From Bacteroidales bacterium (GTDB taxonomy: Bacteria; Bacteroidota; Bacteroidia; Bacteroidales; UBA4417), in the NCBI GenBank assembly GCA_016707705.1, contig JADJHD010000046.1, forward strand, positions 1 to 15,146: 15,146 bases of DNA, in the 5' to 3' direction. The notes below the pieces were generated by a model. It was given only the letters and a program-made list of their open reading frames with translations, searched no databases and was not told where the DNA came from. The translations under genes were made by a program, and so were the position numbers. Shown one piece after another: positions 1 through 7,140 of the stretch (its first letter is position 1; each line of letters starts with the position of its first letter).

Positions 1-827
1 AGCGTTTCAAATCTTGTTATAAACTTATTTCTCAGTTTGTTGAGTATTCCTTCCGGCTTAAAATGCCTTAGAAGAACCTCCTTTACTTCTTCAGGTTTTA
101 TTTTGGCATAGAAAACCGATTCTTCTCCTGGTTTTACAATTTCCATGATAGGCACCTGATTGCATATTCCAACACAGCCTACCTGCTTTACATTCACCTG
201 AATACGGGTTTGCTTCAGAGTTCTTTCAAGTTCTTCCTTTACTTCTGAACTACCGCTGGCTATACAGCAGGAACCCAGTCCAATCCTAACCTCACCCTGC
301 GATTCAGAATTCTGTCCATTCTGTGATTGTATCAGCTCTCCCGAAGCTTTCCTTGAGAGGAAATCACTGATGATTTCACTAACTTTTTCAGGCTGAACAT
401 GTCCATAGGTTACATGATCAATCTTTACTACCGGCGCCAGTGTGCAGCAGCCCAAACAGGCGACCTTCTCAAGGGTGAATTTTCCGGAATCATCAGTATC
501 AGCAGAGCCTTCAAGCTTTAATTCCCGCTGGAATGCATCATACACCAGTCCGGAGCCTTTAACATGGCAGGCGGTTCCTGTGCAGACCCTGATGGTATGC
601 TCACCCGCAGGCTCAAGACGAAACTGTGAATAGAAGGTAGCAATCCCGCTGATCCTGGAAGGGGTAATTTCTGTGATTCTGCATACATGCTCAAGTGCTT
701 CCTGAGGCAGATAATTGAATGCCGTCTGAATATCCTGAAGAATAGGAATGGTGGCATCCACGGCTTTTCCCCGGATGGATACAATCCTCTCGACTATTTC
801 AGTTATTTTTTCTAGTTCAGGCTTCAT
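1..827 (-). CDS. NuoE-like/NuoF-like NADH dehydrogenase subunit fusion (3' end beyond window)
   Basis: The frame is open from ATG at 827 to the left edge, giving 275 visible residues. Residues 1-155 are a NuoE/HndA-type thioredoxin-like [2Fe-2S] domain: a helical N-terminus with the ISGIATFYSQF signature (59-69), then ligands C82, C87, C124 and C128 (VCTGTACHVKG and CLGCC). After a polar linker (160-178), a second thioredoxin-like [2Fe-2S] domain begins (GEVRIGLGSCC, then VGCVGIC, with candidate ligands in C187/C188, C218 and C222). This type of domain precedes the FMN/NADH-binding core of HndC/HoxF/NuoF-like subunits, so the missing part probably carries that core. By family, such proteins pass electrons between NAD(P)H and iron-sulfur partners in the cytoplasm, in complex I-like enzymes, formate dehydrogenases or [FeFe] hydrogenases. 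The partner is not visible here. The gene starts 37 bases after the membrane/propeller gene, probably in the same operon. The domain calls are firm; the NuoF continuation is inferred. Confidence 0.88.
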   Translation of the reverse strand, partial: MKPELEKITEIVERIVSIRGKAVDATIPILQDIQTAFNYLPQEALEHVCRITEITPSRISGIATFYSQFRLEPAGEHTIRVCTGTACHVKGSGLVYDAFQRELKLEGSADTDDSGKFTLEKVACLGCCTLAPVVKIDHVTYGHVQPEKVSEIISDFLSRKASGELIQSQNGQNSESQGEVRIGLGSCCIASGSSEVKEELERTLKQTRIQVNVKQVGCVGICNQVPIMEIVKPGEESVFYAKIKPEEVKEVLLRHFKPEGILNKLRNKFITRFET

Positions 828-864
828 TCAGTAATTGTAGTGTATTCAGTTGATTATGAGTTTA

Positions 865-2655
865 TTATTTTCCAATGCAGTAAAGGTTTCTGTCGCCCCG
901 GATAAAGATGTGTCCATCCGAGAATGCAGGAGTACAGACAGATCCTTCACCCAGTTGTGGTTCTCCGATGGAAGCAAAAACCTTGTCAGGGCGAATTATA
1001 TGCATTACACCCTTCTTGTCAAGCTGATATACCTTTCCGTCCACAAGCACCGGGGATGCGTAAGTTGGAGATCCCAATTCCTTTTCCCAGTATTTGGTCC
1101 CATCCTTGGCATCATAGCAGACAAAAGTTCCGTAACTGGTCGGTAGAAAGAGATATGACGAAGTTGCCAGGGGACTTGGAATATCAGAGAGATATTCATC
1201 GCTTTCCCAAAGCTGTGTAGGATTTGAGCCAACCTTTATGGCAGCCAGCTTAGAATAATCATTCACCGAATAGGCAATTCCATCGGCATAGGCTGCAGAA
1301 GGCCCCACTTCTCCGCTGATGGATTCTATTCTCCATAATTCCTTGCCGGTTTTGGGATTATAGGAAATCATATAGGGTTCTGCTACCAGGATTAATTCAA
1401 ATCGAGATCCTGTATTAACAAGGATAGGAGAGGACCATGAAACCTTTACATCCCTTGAGGTTTTCCAGGCAATTTCACCATTTGTGGAGTTGAGTCCGAG
1501 AACGGCTGCATTTCCGCTCTGGTCAAATTGCACGATTACAAGGTCTTGATAAACAAGCAGTGATGAAGAATGTCCGTAATGGTTTTTGGGTAATCCCAGA
1601 TTTTTGCTCCAACTGATTTTACCATCCATTGAAAGTGCTGCAATGTCACCGTTTGCGAAAATGGCAAAAACAAGATTGCCATTGGTTGCAACCGTGGGCG
1701 CTGCTTGTCCGGTTTCAGAATTAACCTTTGGTGAAGCAGCGGGACTGCCTGGGATCTTCTCAATGGCTGTGGTCCACAATAGTTTGCCATCTAAAGCATT
1801 GTAACAATAAACTTCTCTTTTTGAGTTGTTTGCGCCGGAAAGAAACACCTTCTCCCTCCATACGACCGGAGAATTATAACCGGTTAGGGGAACAGCCGTT
1901 TTCCATTTGATATTCTTTCCTGATTTACCATCCCATTGTACAGGGATATTCTTCTGGAAAGCAATTCCATTCCCACCGGGGCCTCTGAATCCGGGGAAAT
2001 TTTGTTTCAGTTCATCCCAACTGGCCCAGGCAGCAGTAGCAGTTGCTGATGCAGTATCAGATACTGAAGATGAATCTGAAACTGCTCCTGTTTGATTGGC
2101 TGTTGGTGAAACCGATTCAGTGTTTTCGCCTTTTGCTGCAGCAGGATTGGTTGCAGAAAGTTCAAGAGTTTTGCCAAGTTGCCGATAGGAAAGAAAAGCA
2201 AATACAAGGGCAAAAACCAGCAATCCAATCCCGGAATAACTCAGCCATTTTCGGTTAAGAAGACGATTATTCCAGAAAGTTTCCTTTTCATCTGAGGGTA
2301 GCACCGGAAGCCTTGGTTTTATTAATTCTATGGTTTTCAGACTACTAACCAGTACAAATATGGTGAAAATGAGTAAATAGCCACCTGTTTTAATCTGCCA
2401 GCGGTTGGTGAAGAATGCTTTTCTGGCAAGAAGGTCAAGTTCCCTAATTTGCTGCTTAAGTTGTTCGTCCTCAGGATTGGAATTCAATCTTTCAACAAGT
2501 ATTTTTATTCCCGGGGTATTTAGCGGATCAGAACGACGCAGCTGATAATAGTTGACCATTATCAGGATGCAAAGCACAAAAGCAAAAAGACCTGCTGTGA
2601 GGGCTATCCGCTCAAGAATTCTGATAGTGGTATGGGAAGGATTGAACATCTTCAT
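865..2655 (-). CDS. Three-helix membrane protein fused to a PQQ-like beta-propeller
   Basis: This protein has 596 residues when started at the ATG at 2655, two bases after the stop of the upstream gene. An in-frame ATG at 2703 would add 16 residues but overlap that gene by 46 bases. Hydrophobic helices lie at about 17-38, 90-110 and 138-157. Arg/Lys-rich segments between helices 2 and 3 (KPRLP, RLLNRK) suggest that loop is cytoplasmic, which puts the C-terminus in the periplasm. A charged, helical-looking loop (about 40-88) sits between helices 1 and 2. A Ser/Thr/Ala-rich linker (about 165-210) leads to a PQQ_2/BamB-type propeller (about 215-596) that opens with FRGPGGNG and has repeated YNALDGKLLW-like blade motifs. 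It ends in two tandem TAA codons. It probably anchors or docks a propeller onto the neighbouring NapH-like membrane protein. The fold is clear; cofactor binding and exact role are unknown. Confidence 0.85.
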   Translation of the reverse strand: MKMFNPSHTTIRILERIALTAGLFAFVLCILIMVNYYQLRRSDPLNTPGIKILVERLNSNPEDEQLKQQIRELDLLARKAFFTNRWQIKTGGYLLIFTIFVLVSSLKTIELIKPRLPVLPSDEKETFWNNRLLNRKWLSYSGIGLLVFALVFAFLSYRQLGKTLELSATNPAAAKGENTESVSPTANQTGAVSDSSSVSDTASATATAAWASWDELKQNFPGFRGPGGNGIAFQKNIPVQWDGKSGKNIKWKTAVPLTGYNSPVVWREKVFLSGANNSKREVYCYNALDGKLLWTTAIEKIPGSPAASPKVNSETGQAAPTVATNGNLVFAIFANGDIAALSMDGKISWSKNLGLPKNHYGHSSSLLVYQDLVIVQFDQSGNAAVLGLNSTNGEIAWKTSRDVKVSWSSPILVNTGSRFELILVAEPYMISYNPKTGKELWRIESISGEVGPSAAYADGIAYSVNDYSKLAAIKVGSNPTQLWESDEYLSDIPSPLATSSYLFLPTSYGTFVCYDAKDGTKYWEKELGSPTYASPVLVDGKVYQLDKKGVMHIIRPDKVFASIGEPQLGEGSVCTPAFSDGHIFIRGDRNLYCIGK

Positions 2656-2657
2656 GG

Positions 2658-3923
2658 CTAACTTCCTGGTTTTATGGGACAAAAATCCATACACCTGCCA
2701 CAACTGAAACAGCGGCCTTTGTTGGGAGTATAATCAGGATTGTATTTTTTAAGCATCCTACCGGCAATCAGCAGACTAAAGACCAATCCCAGGAATCCTC
2801 CAAGAATCATTGAAGCCTGCTTGTATTTATTCAGAACCAGCAATGCTTCCTGATATACCTGAGCCTGAGGTTTTCCGGATGATTTGAAAGCCTGCATCTC
2901 AAAAGTATCAGCTAGTTTGGTGTCTTTCGGTGGATTCAGAACCTGTTTGGCGAGCTTTACCTTTGAATGAATGCCTGCCAGAGGTTCGTGCAGAATCAAA
3001 CCGGCATAAGCTCCGGCAACAATCATCAATGGCATGATTAAACTGATCAGTATCAGCTTTTTGACTCTTGCCTGCTTTGATTCCGGGTCTTTGCTTTGAA
3101 CCGGGATATCAATAGCATCATAGGGACAGCTGTTTTCGCAAAGTCTGCACTGAATGCAATTAGAAGGGGTGATGCTCATATGTCGCCTGGAGAATCTGCT
3201 GAACCAGTTGAGGATCACTCCATATGGGCAAAGAAAACGGCAGTATGGACGTGCAATGAAAACTCCAGAGGCAAGAAGGATTCCTGCAAAAACGAACATT
3301 CCGAAAGACGCGTTTAGTCTGAAAATGCCTACAAACGGATCATAACGACAGATGATAAAGTCGGTCCCTGTGGCTGCATACAATACCGATAAGCCCAAAT
3401 ACAGATAGGGCAGAATTCCAAGTATTGTGTTGAGCCTGATTCCTATTGGTTGGGGCTTGAATGCTACCAGGTCCTGCATTGCTCCGAAGGGACAAACAGC
3501 TGCACAAAATGTTCGTCCAAAAAAGAGAGTATAAATTAGCGGAATCAGAAAAAACGCCAGAACTGAAATAGGTATAGCATATGAAAGATCGAAAATGGCA
3601 AGTGATACATTCTGAATCGAACCAATGGAGCAAACACATCCTTCACGGTAGAAGCCAAAATATGCAAGTGAAAACATTGATATCCAGAAGACTCCCGTCC
3701 TGGAGCGTTTCTTAAGTACCATCCAGCTTACAATGGAAAGTGCAAGAACAAGCACAGCAACATCCAGATAGGCAAGAAACTCAAGTCGGGCAGAGGGCAT
3801 TGAGGTTTGAGGCTGCACATATCCGGTTTCAAATTCTGGTTTTGGGAAACGCTGAATACCATAGCTATATGGTGTAAGGACACCAAAGATGAATAGGATT
3901 AAGCTGGCAATTCGTTGTTTCAT
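2658..3923 (-). CDS. NapH/NosR-like membrane polyferredoxin
   Basis: This 421-residue integral membrane iron-sulfur protein has about eight hydrophobic segments (roughly 5-22, 52-70, 78-93, 112-136, 165-185, 205-225, 288-311 and 369-388). It carries two C-x3-C-P motifs typical of the NapH/NosR family (FCAAVCP at 140-144 and YCRFLCP at 228-232), and a GCVC motif at 95-98. A ferredoxin motif C256-x2-C259-x2-C262-x3-C266-P follows. A second at the extreme C-terminus is C405-x2-C408-x2-C411-x3-C415-P. By family knowledge, NapH-type proteins work with a NapG-type ferredoxin to pass electrons between quinol or the cytoplasm and periplasmic enzymes. The gene just upstream encodes such a ferredoxin. 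The FMN-binding domain of NosR/RnfG is absent. A long non-hydrophobic loop (about 312-368) separates the last two helices. Its stop lies two bases before the next start, suggesting translational coupling. This is probably the membrane electron conduit of the operon. Confidence 0.87.
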   Translation of the reverse strand: MKQRIASLILFIFGVLTPYSYGIQRFPKPEFETGYVQPQTSMPSARLEFLAYLDVAVLVLALSIVSWMVLKKRSRTGVFWISMFSLAYFGFYREGCVCSIGSIQNVSLAIFDLSYAIPISVLAFFLIPLIYTLFFGRTFCAAVCPFGAMQDLVAFKPQPIGIRLNTILGILPYLYLGLSVLYAATGTDFIICRYDPFVGIFRLNASFGMFVFAGILLASGVFIARPYCRFLCPYGVILNWFSRFSRRHMSITPSNCIQCRLCENSCPYDAIDIPVQSKDPESKQARVKKLILISLIMPLMIVAGAYAGLILHEPLAGIHSKVKLAKQVLNPPKDTKLADTFEMQAFKSSGKPQAQVYQEALLVLNKYKQASMILGGFLGLVFSLLIAGRMLKKYNPDYTPNKGRCFSCGRCMDFCPIKPGS

Positions 3924-3980
3924 TTGTTTGGCTGGCTGTATTTCAGTTTCTTGAATGACGGACTAGAGATTGTTGATTTA

Positions 3981-4634
3981 TTAGGACTTTGCTGGTTTGC
4001 TACTGCTATCCTGTTCAATGCCTTTCAATAAATAAGGTTGTGAGGCCGGAACCCGGCTAAATGCTCCAGCCGGGCAATTTCTGGCGATTGAGCATTGATT
4101 GCAGTTTACGCAGCGATCGTGGCGTACCTGAAGTTGCAGCGATCCGTTGCCAAAGGCGCTGCAGCCCTTGACACATTTGCCACATCCGATGCATAAGGCT
4201 TCGACTATCTCATATTCAAAGAAAGGTTCTTCAATGAACTTCCGCTTGATAGCATTGGTAGGGCAGAGCTGGTTTTCAGCAGCTGTTGATATAGTCTTGG
4301 TATCAGGTTTCAGGTAGCCTCCGCAGAGATCGCAGTAGCCACACATAGCATAAACATGTGTGCATTTTACTGCTGAGAGAGTCATGACACATTCGGTGGC
4401 ACATCTTCCACACTGAATGCATTTGGAAGGATCAAGCTGCCATACAGTTTGACGGAAATGTGCGGCTTCAGGCAATGAGCAGCTCTGGGATTTATCGCAG
4501 CGCTCACAATTAAAATCAAGTCCGCAGAATTGTCCTTTAACAGGTCTGAAGATGAGAAAACCACCCAATAAGGAAACTCCTGTAAGTAGTGTTCCCCTAA
4601 AAGCTGTCTGTATAAATTTTCTTCTGTTTTGCAT
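3981..4634 (-). CDS. Tat-exported NapG/MauM-like polyferredoxin
   Basis: The product has 217 residues from the ATG at 4634. This start lies 10 bases after the upstream stop and puts the twin-arginine signal (NRRKFIQTAF then a hydrophobic stretch to about 29) at the N-terminus; an ATG at 4670 would add 12 residues and overlap the upstream gene. Cysteine groups are C37/C43/C46/C52; C72-x2-C75-x2-C78-x3-C82; C91 with C98-x2-C101-x2-C104; C124-P; C148-x2-C151-x2-C154-x3-C158; and C175-x2-C178-x2-C181-x5-C187-P. That is enough for about four [4Fe-4S] clusters, plus an unusual N-terminal Cys set. NapG and MauM proteins are Tat-exported or membrane-bound ferredoxins that pair with NapH or MauN, and a NapH-like gene follows 57 bases downstream. 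It is likely the periplasmic iron-sulfur carrier between the membrane protein and the propeller proteins. The electron partner is inferred. No Tat cleavage site is obvious, so the protein may stay anchored. Confidence 0.87.
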   Translation of the reverse strand: MQNRRKFIQTAFRGTLLTGVSLLGGFLIFRPVKGQFCGLDFNCERCDKSQSCSLPEAAHFRQTVWQLDPSKCIQCGRCATECVMTLSAVKCTHVYAMCGYCDLCGGYLKPDTKTISTAAENQLCPTNAIKRKFIEEPFFEYEIVEALCIGCGKCVKGCSAFGNGSLQLQVRHDRCVNCNQCSIARNCPAGAFSRVPASQPYLLKGIEQDSSSKPAKS

Positions 4635-4644
4635 ACTTGGAGGA

Positions 4645-5616
4645 CTAGGATACTTTTGCCGGTAGTTCAAAAACTCTGATTTGAAGCCTCACAGGATCAA
4701 GGATAATAATCTCACCCTTTGGACCAACTGCCAGGTCAATTCCATGGGTTCCTTCCTCAAACTGATCAGGTAAGGCTACTACACATACGAAATTCCCGCT
4801 GGCATCATATATTTTTACCCTTTCTATTCCTTTCTCGCTGGTAACGAATCCACCCCCTGGAAGTATTGCCATGTGTGATGGATTGCAGCATCCGCAGAAG
4901 CTACTGATATCCAAGCCTGGTTTATTCCATTTTGTCAGCAGTTTCCCCTCTGGACTGAATTTTTCGAACTCATGCAAACCTGGATTAACAACCCAAAGAT
5001 TGCCATCAGCATCAGGAGCCAGATCAAAATAGGGGCTTGGAATCACAAAGCCTGGAACTGAAGTTGCAGGGTCTTTCTGACCAATCTTATTGATTAGCGT
5101 GCCTTCATCTGAGTATCTGTAAACAAGCTTTTCACCGGCATCGGCTATGTAAATATCCTTGCCAATTGCTCCAACGCTAGAGATATAGGTATTTGGCCCT
5201 ATTGATGGCCATTTTTTCAACTGTTTACCATTTGTACTAAAAATTTCCAGATGATCCTGCATTCCGATGATTAGATTCCCATTTTCATCGAAACTCATAC
5301 AACTGGCTGTTCCTTGAAGCAGGATGATCTGAAGTGATTTCCCATTCATCCCAAAGACTTGTAGTGAGTCTTTCCCGGCAACATAGATTCTGCCTTCTTC
5401 ATCGCAAGATACTGCTGTGATTTCTGACATTGCAGTTGCTATGAGAAGTTTCTCTGCATAGGGAGAACTCAGGGTATCTGCTTTTCGCAAGCTTTCAAGA
5501 TCAAACTCATAGGGATTGGTGTTTTCGGAACTGCTGTAAAACAGGTCCCATGCCATATAGGTCACAGCAACTGCAAGCAGGAGTATGGAAAGTATTATGA
5601 ATAGTTTCTGTTTCAT
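4645..5616 (-). CDS. Membrane-anchored NHL/six-bladed beta-propeller with a Cys-rich motif
   Basis: This is a 323-residue protein. An N-terminal hydrophobic helix (about 4-26, starting MKQKL) has no clear signal peptidase or lipoprotein site, so it probably anchors the protein with the rest in the periplasm. From about residue 60 on there are repeated NHL/6-bladed propeller blades, such as CDEEGRIYVAG, DENGNLIIG, DADGNLWVV and GPKGEIIILD. In one blade lies a cluster C241-G-C243-C244-N-P-S-H248, an unusual concentration of metal- or thiol-reactive ligands in an otherwise Cys-poor protein. The gene starts five bases after the stop of the upstream propeller gene (4-base gap), so it is almost certainly co-transcribed. 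NHL propellers are generally interaction platforms, and some are enzymes (for example peptidylglycine amidating lyases). No specific activity can be assigned; in this setting a structural or metal-binding role beside the iron-sulfur proteins is a reasonable inference. Confidence 0.83.
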   Translation of the reverse strand: MKQKLFIILSILLLAVAVTYMAWDLFYSSSENTNPYEFDLESLRKADTLSSPYAEKLLIATAMSEITAVSCDEEGRIYVAGKDSLQVFGMNGKSLQIILLQGTASCMSFDENGNLIIGMQDHLEIFSTNGKQLKKWPSIGPNTYISSVGAIGKDIYIADAGEKLVYRYSDEGTLINKIGQKDPATSVPGFVIPSPYFDLAPDADGNLWVVNPGLHEFEKFSPEGKLLTKWNKPGLDISSFCGCCNPSHMAILPGGGFVTSEKGIERVKIYDASGNFVCVVALPDQFEEGTHGIDLAVGPKGEIIILDPVRLQIRVFELPAKVS

Positions 5617-5620
5617 CTGC

Positions 5621-7054
5621 TTATTGATTAGCGTGTACGTCGATGCAAATCATTTGTTTGGAATCCCGCATTAAAAGGTATCCCCCGGTTATTGCCAGAG
5701 GCCCCCAGGAATCCTGCCCTTCAATGATTTGAGCCTTATCGAGCAATGAAAAGCTGTTGGACGTCACCTTGGCAATGCTCAGTTCACCATTGTCATTAAC
5801 TATAAAAAACTTGTTGTCAGCGAAAATATAGGGACCGAGCCCAAATCTGACAGTCTTGCCACTGCTGAAGATAGCCTTCTTCAGGTTTGACTGCCTGTAA
5901 CAGACAAATTGATTTCTGTATTCACCGGCATCCTTTGGGAGAATAGCATAAACAAGCCCATTCATAAGTATTGGAGTCTGCTGCTCAGAAGCAATACCAT
6001 CGGAGGGTTTGAATTTGTCAATCACCCTGGCTTCAAATTTACCACCGCTTTCACTGAGCTGAATAATTGCGCTTCCTGCTCCATATCCCGCTGTGATTAA
6101 AATCCTTCCATCCTCGAGGGCAAGAGGAGAAGGTGCTATTACAGAAGGGGAAAACTCAGTACTTTCCCATAGAATTTGTCCCACATCTGCTCCTTCAGCA
6201 GAGATTCCACAAATACCCCCAATAGCAGAATAGATGAACATCTTTTTCCCCTTGAAAGTCATGGGCATTACTGATGCATGCGACATCTTCCATTTATGAG
6301 GATTGGGTGTTTTCCAGACAACTTTCCCTGATTTACATTCAATCCCGATGAGCAATGAAGAACCTCCAACCGCAATTATCGCAGTATCCTTCTCAATCAT
6401 AGGGCATTGTCCGGTATACCAAAAAGGGATTTCAGCCGTAAAATCCTTCTCAAGATCAATTCCCCAAATCAGGTCGCCATTCAGTCTGCTGACACACATT
6501 ACTTGTCCACGGGGACCAAGACTTACAACATATTTGTCATTTACAGCTGGTATGGTCCTTGAAAGGCCGTGATTCCGTTTCAGATGGACTTTATATGTGC
6601 GGCACCAGAGCTCATCACCTGTCAGTAGTGAAAGGCATCGCAATGCATCTGACTTGGTGCGTTCATCATAATCAAGCAGGTAGATTCTGCCATCATATAC
6701 ACTGGCAGCAGCATGTCCGTCACCCACAACCTTTTTCCAGAGTATTTTAGGCCCTGCCTTACCAAAACTTGAGATAAGGGGAATCTTTTCCTTATTAATA
6801 TTGTCGACATCCGGTCCGCGGAAACGATTCCATCTTGTCCCGGGAATATCAGCACATTCCTTGAAAAACGTATACTGTTCCCCGATTTTGACTACTTCAG
6901 ATGAAGCTGCCTTACCGGCTTTCCGATTGTCCATGCCGGGCACGGACACCGTAAAATCGCTGACAGGATCTTTGAATACCCACCAGGCAAGAAGAACTGC
7001 CGCCAGGATTATAAATCCGGGGACAATAAGCCTGATTAGCTGTTTTTTGAACAT
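5621..7054 (-). CDS. Membrane-anchored PQQ-like beta-propeller protein (divergent)
   Basis: The 477-residue product begins MFKKQL, followed by a hydrophobic helix (about 7-27) without an obvious cleavage site. It is therefore probably a bitopic protein with a periplasmic domain. A spacer of about 50 residues precedes the propeller. The family opening signature FRGP is at 78-81, followed by PQQ_2/BamB-like blades such as CLSLLTGDELW, VSRLNGDLIWG and IECKSGKVVWK. It is longer and more divergent than the four exported paralogues upstream and lacks their C-terminal RHG-x4-A/V-Y signature. It keeps several cysteines, but I see no C-C disulfide pair of the kind found in quinoprotein dehydrogenases. 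It sits 86 bases downstream of the last exported paralogue and 4 bases upstream of the NHL gene. The fold is well supported. Whether it binds PQQ, another cofactor or only protein partners cannot be told from the sequence. Confidence 0.85.
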   Translation of the reverse strand: MFKKQLIRLIVPGFIILAAVLLAWWVFKDPVSDFTVSVPGMDNRKAGKAASSEVVKIGEQYTFFKECADIPGTRWNRFRGPDVDNINKEKIPLISSFGKAGPKILWKKVVGDGHAAASVYDGRIYLLDYDERTKSDALRCLSLLTGDELWCRTYKVHLKRNHGLSRTIPAVNDKYVVSLGPRGQVMCVSRLNGDLIWGIDLEKDFTAEIPFWYTGQCPMIEKDTAIIAVGGSSLLIGIECKSGKVVWKTPNPHKWKMSHASVMPMTFKGKKMFIYSAIGGICGISAEGADVGQILWESTEFSPSVIAPSPLALEDGRILITAGYGAGSAIIQLSESGGKFEARVIDKFKPSDGIASEQQTPILMNGLVYAILPKDAGEYRNQFVCYRQSNLKKAIFSSGKTVRFGLGPYIFADNKFFIVNDNGELSIAKVTSNSFSLLDKAQIIEGQDSWGPLAITGGYLLMRDSKQMICIDVHANQ

Positions 7055-7140
7055 GAGCCAGGAATGGGGATTTTCATCGCTAAATTACTTGAAAAAAACA
7101 CCCGTACGCCGCAATTCAGTAATTCAGAACTTGTATAAAT

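Noticed and set aside
564..582. CH pair (C82-x4-C87-H88) in the NuoE-like protein as a possible haem site
   Set aside because: The spacing is the standard NuoE [2Fe-2S] ligand pattern, and the protein has no export signal.
850..1220. Plus-strand open frames here and elsewhere in the window
   Set aside because: They lie antisense inside well-supported minus-strand genes, have no recognisable domains, and show the composition expected of shadow frames.
2656..2703. Longer N-terminus (16 residues more) for the three-helix propeller protein
   Set aside because: It would overlap the NapH-like gene by 46 bases, and its sequence has no family features. The ATG at 2655 fits the stop-start spacing and the first membrane helix better.
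4635..4670. Longer N-terminus (12 residues more) for the Tat ferredoxin
   Set aside because: It would overlap the NHL gene and place the twin-arginine motif unusually far in. The ATG at 4634 gives a typical Tat N-region.
7113..7127. Short direct repeat aattcag-t-aattcag in the gap before the membrane-anchored propeller gene
   Set aside because: Too short, and expected by chance in A/T-rich DNA; no further copies are seen.
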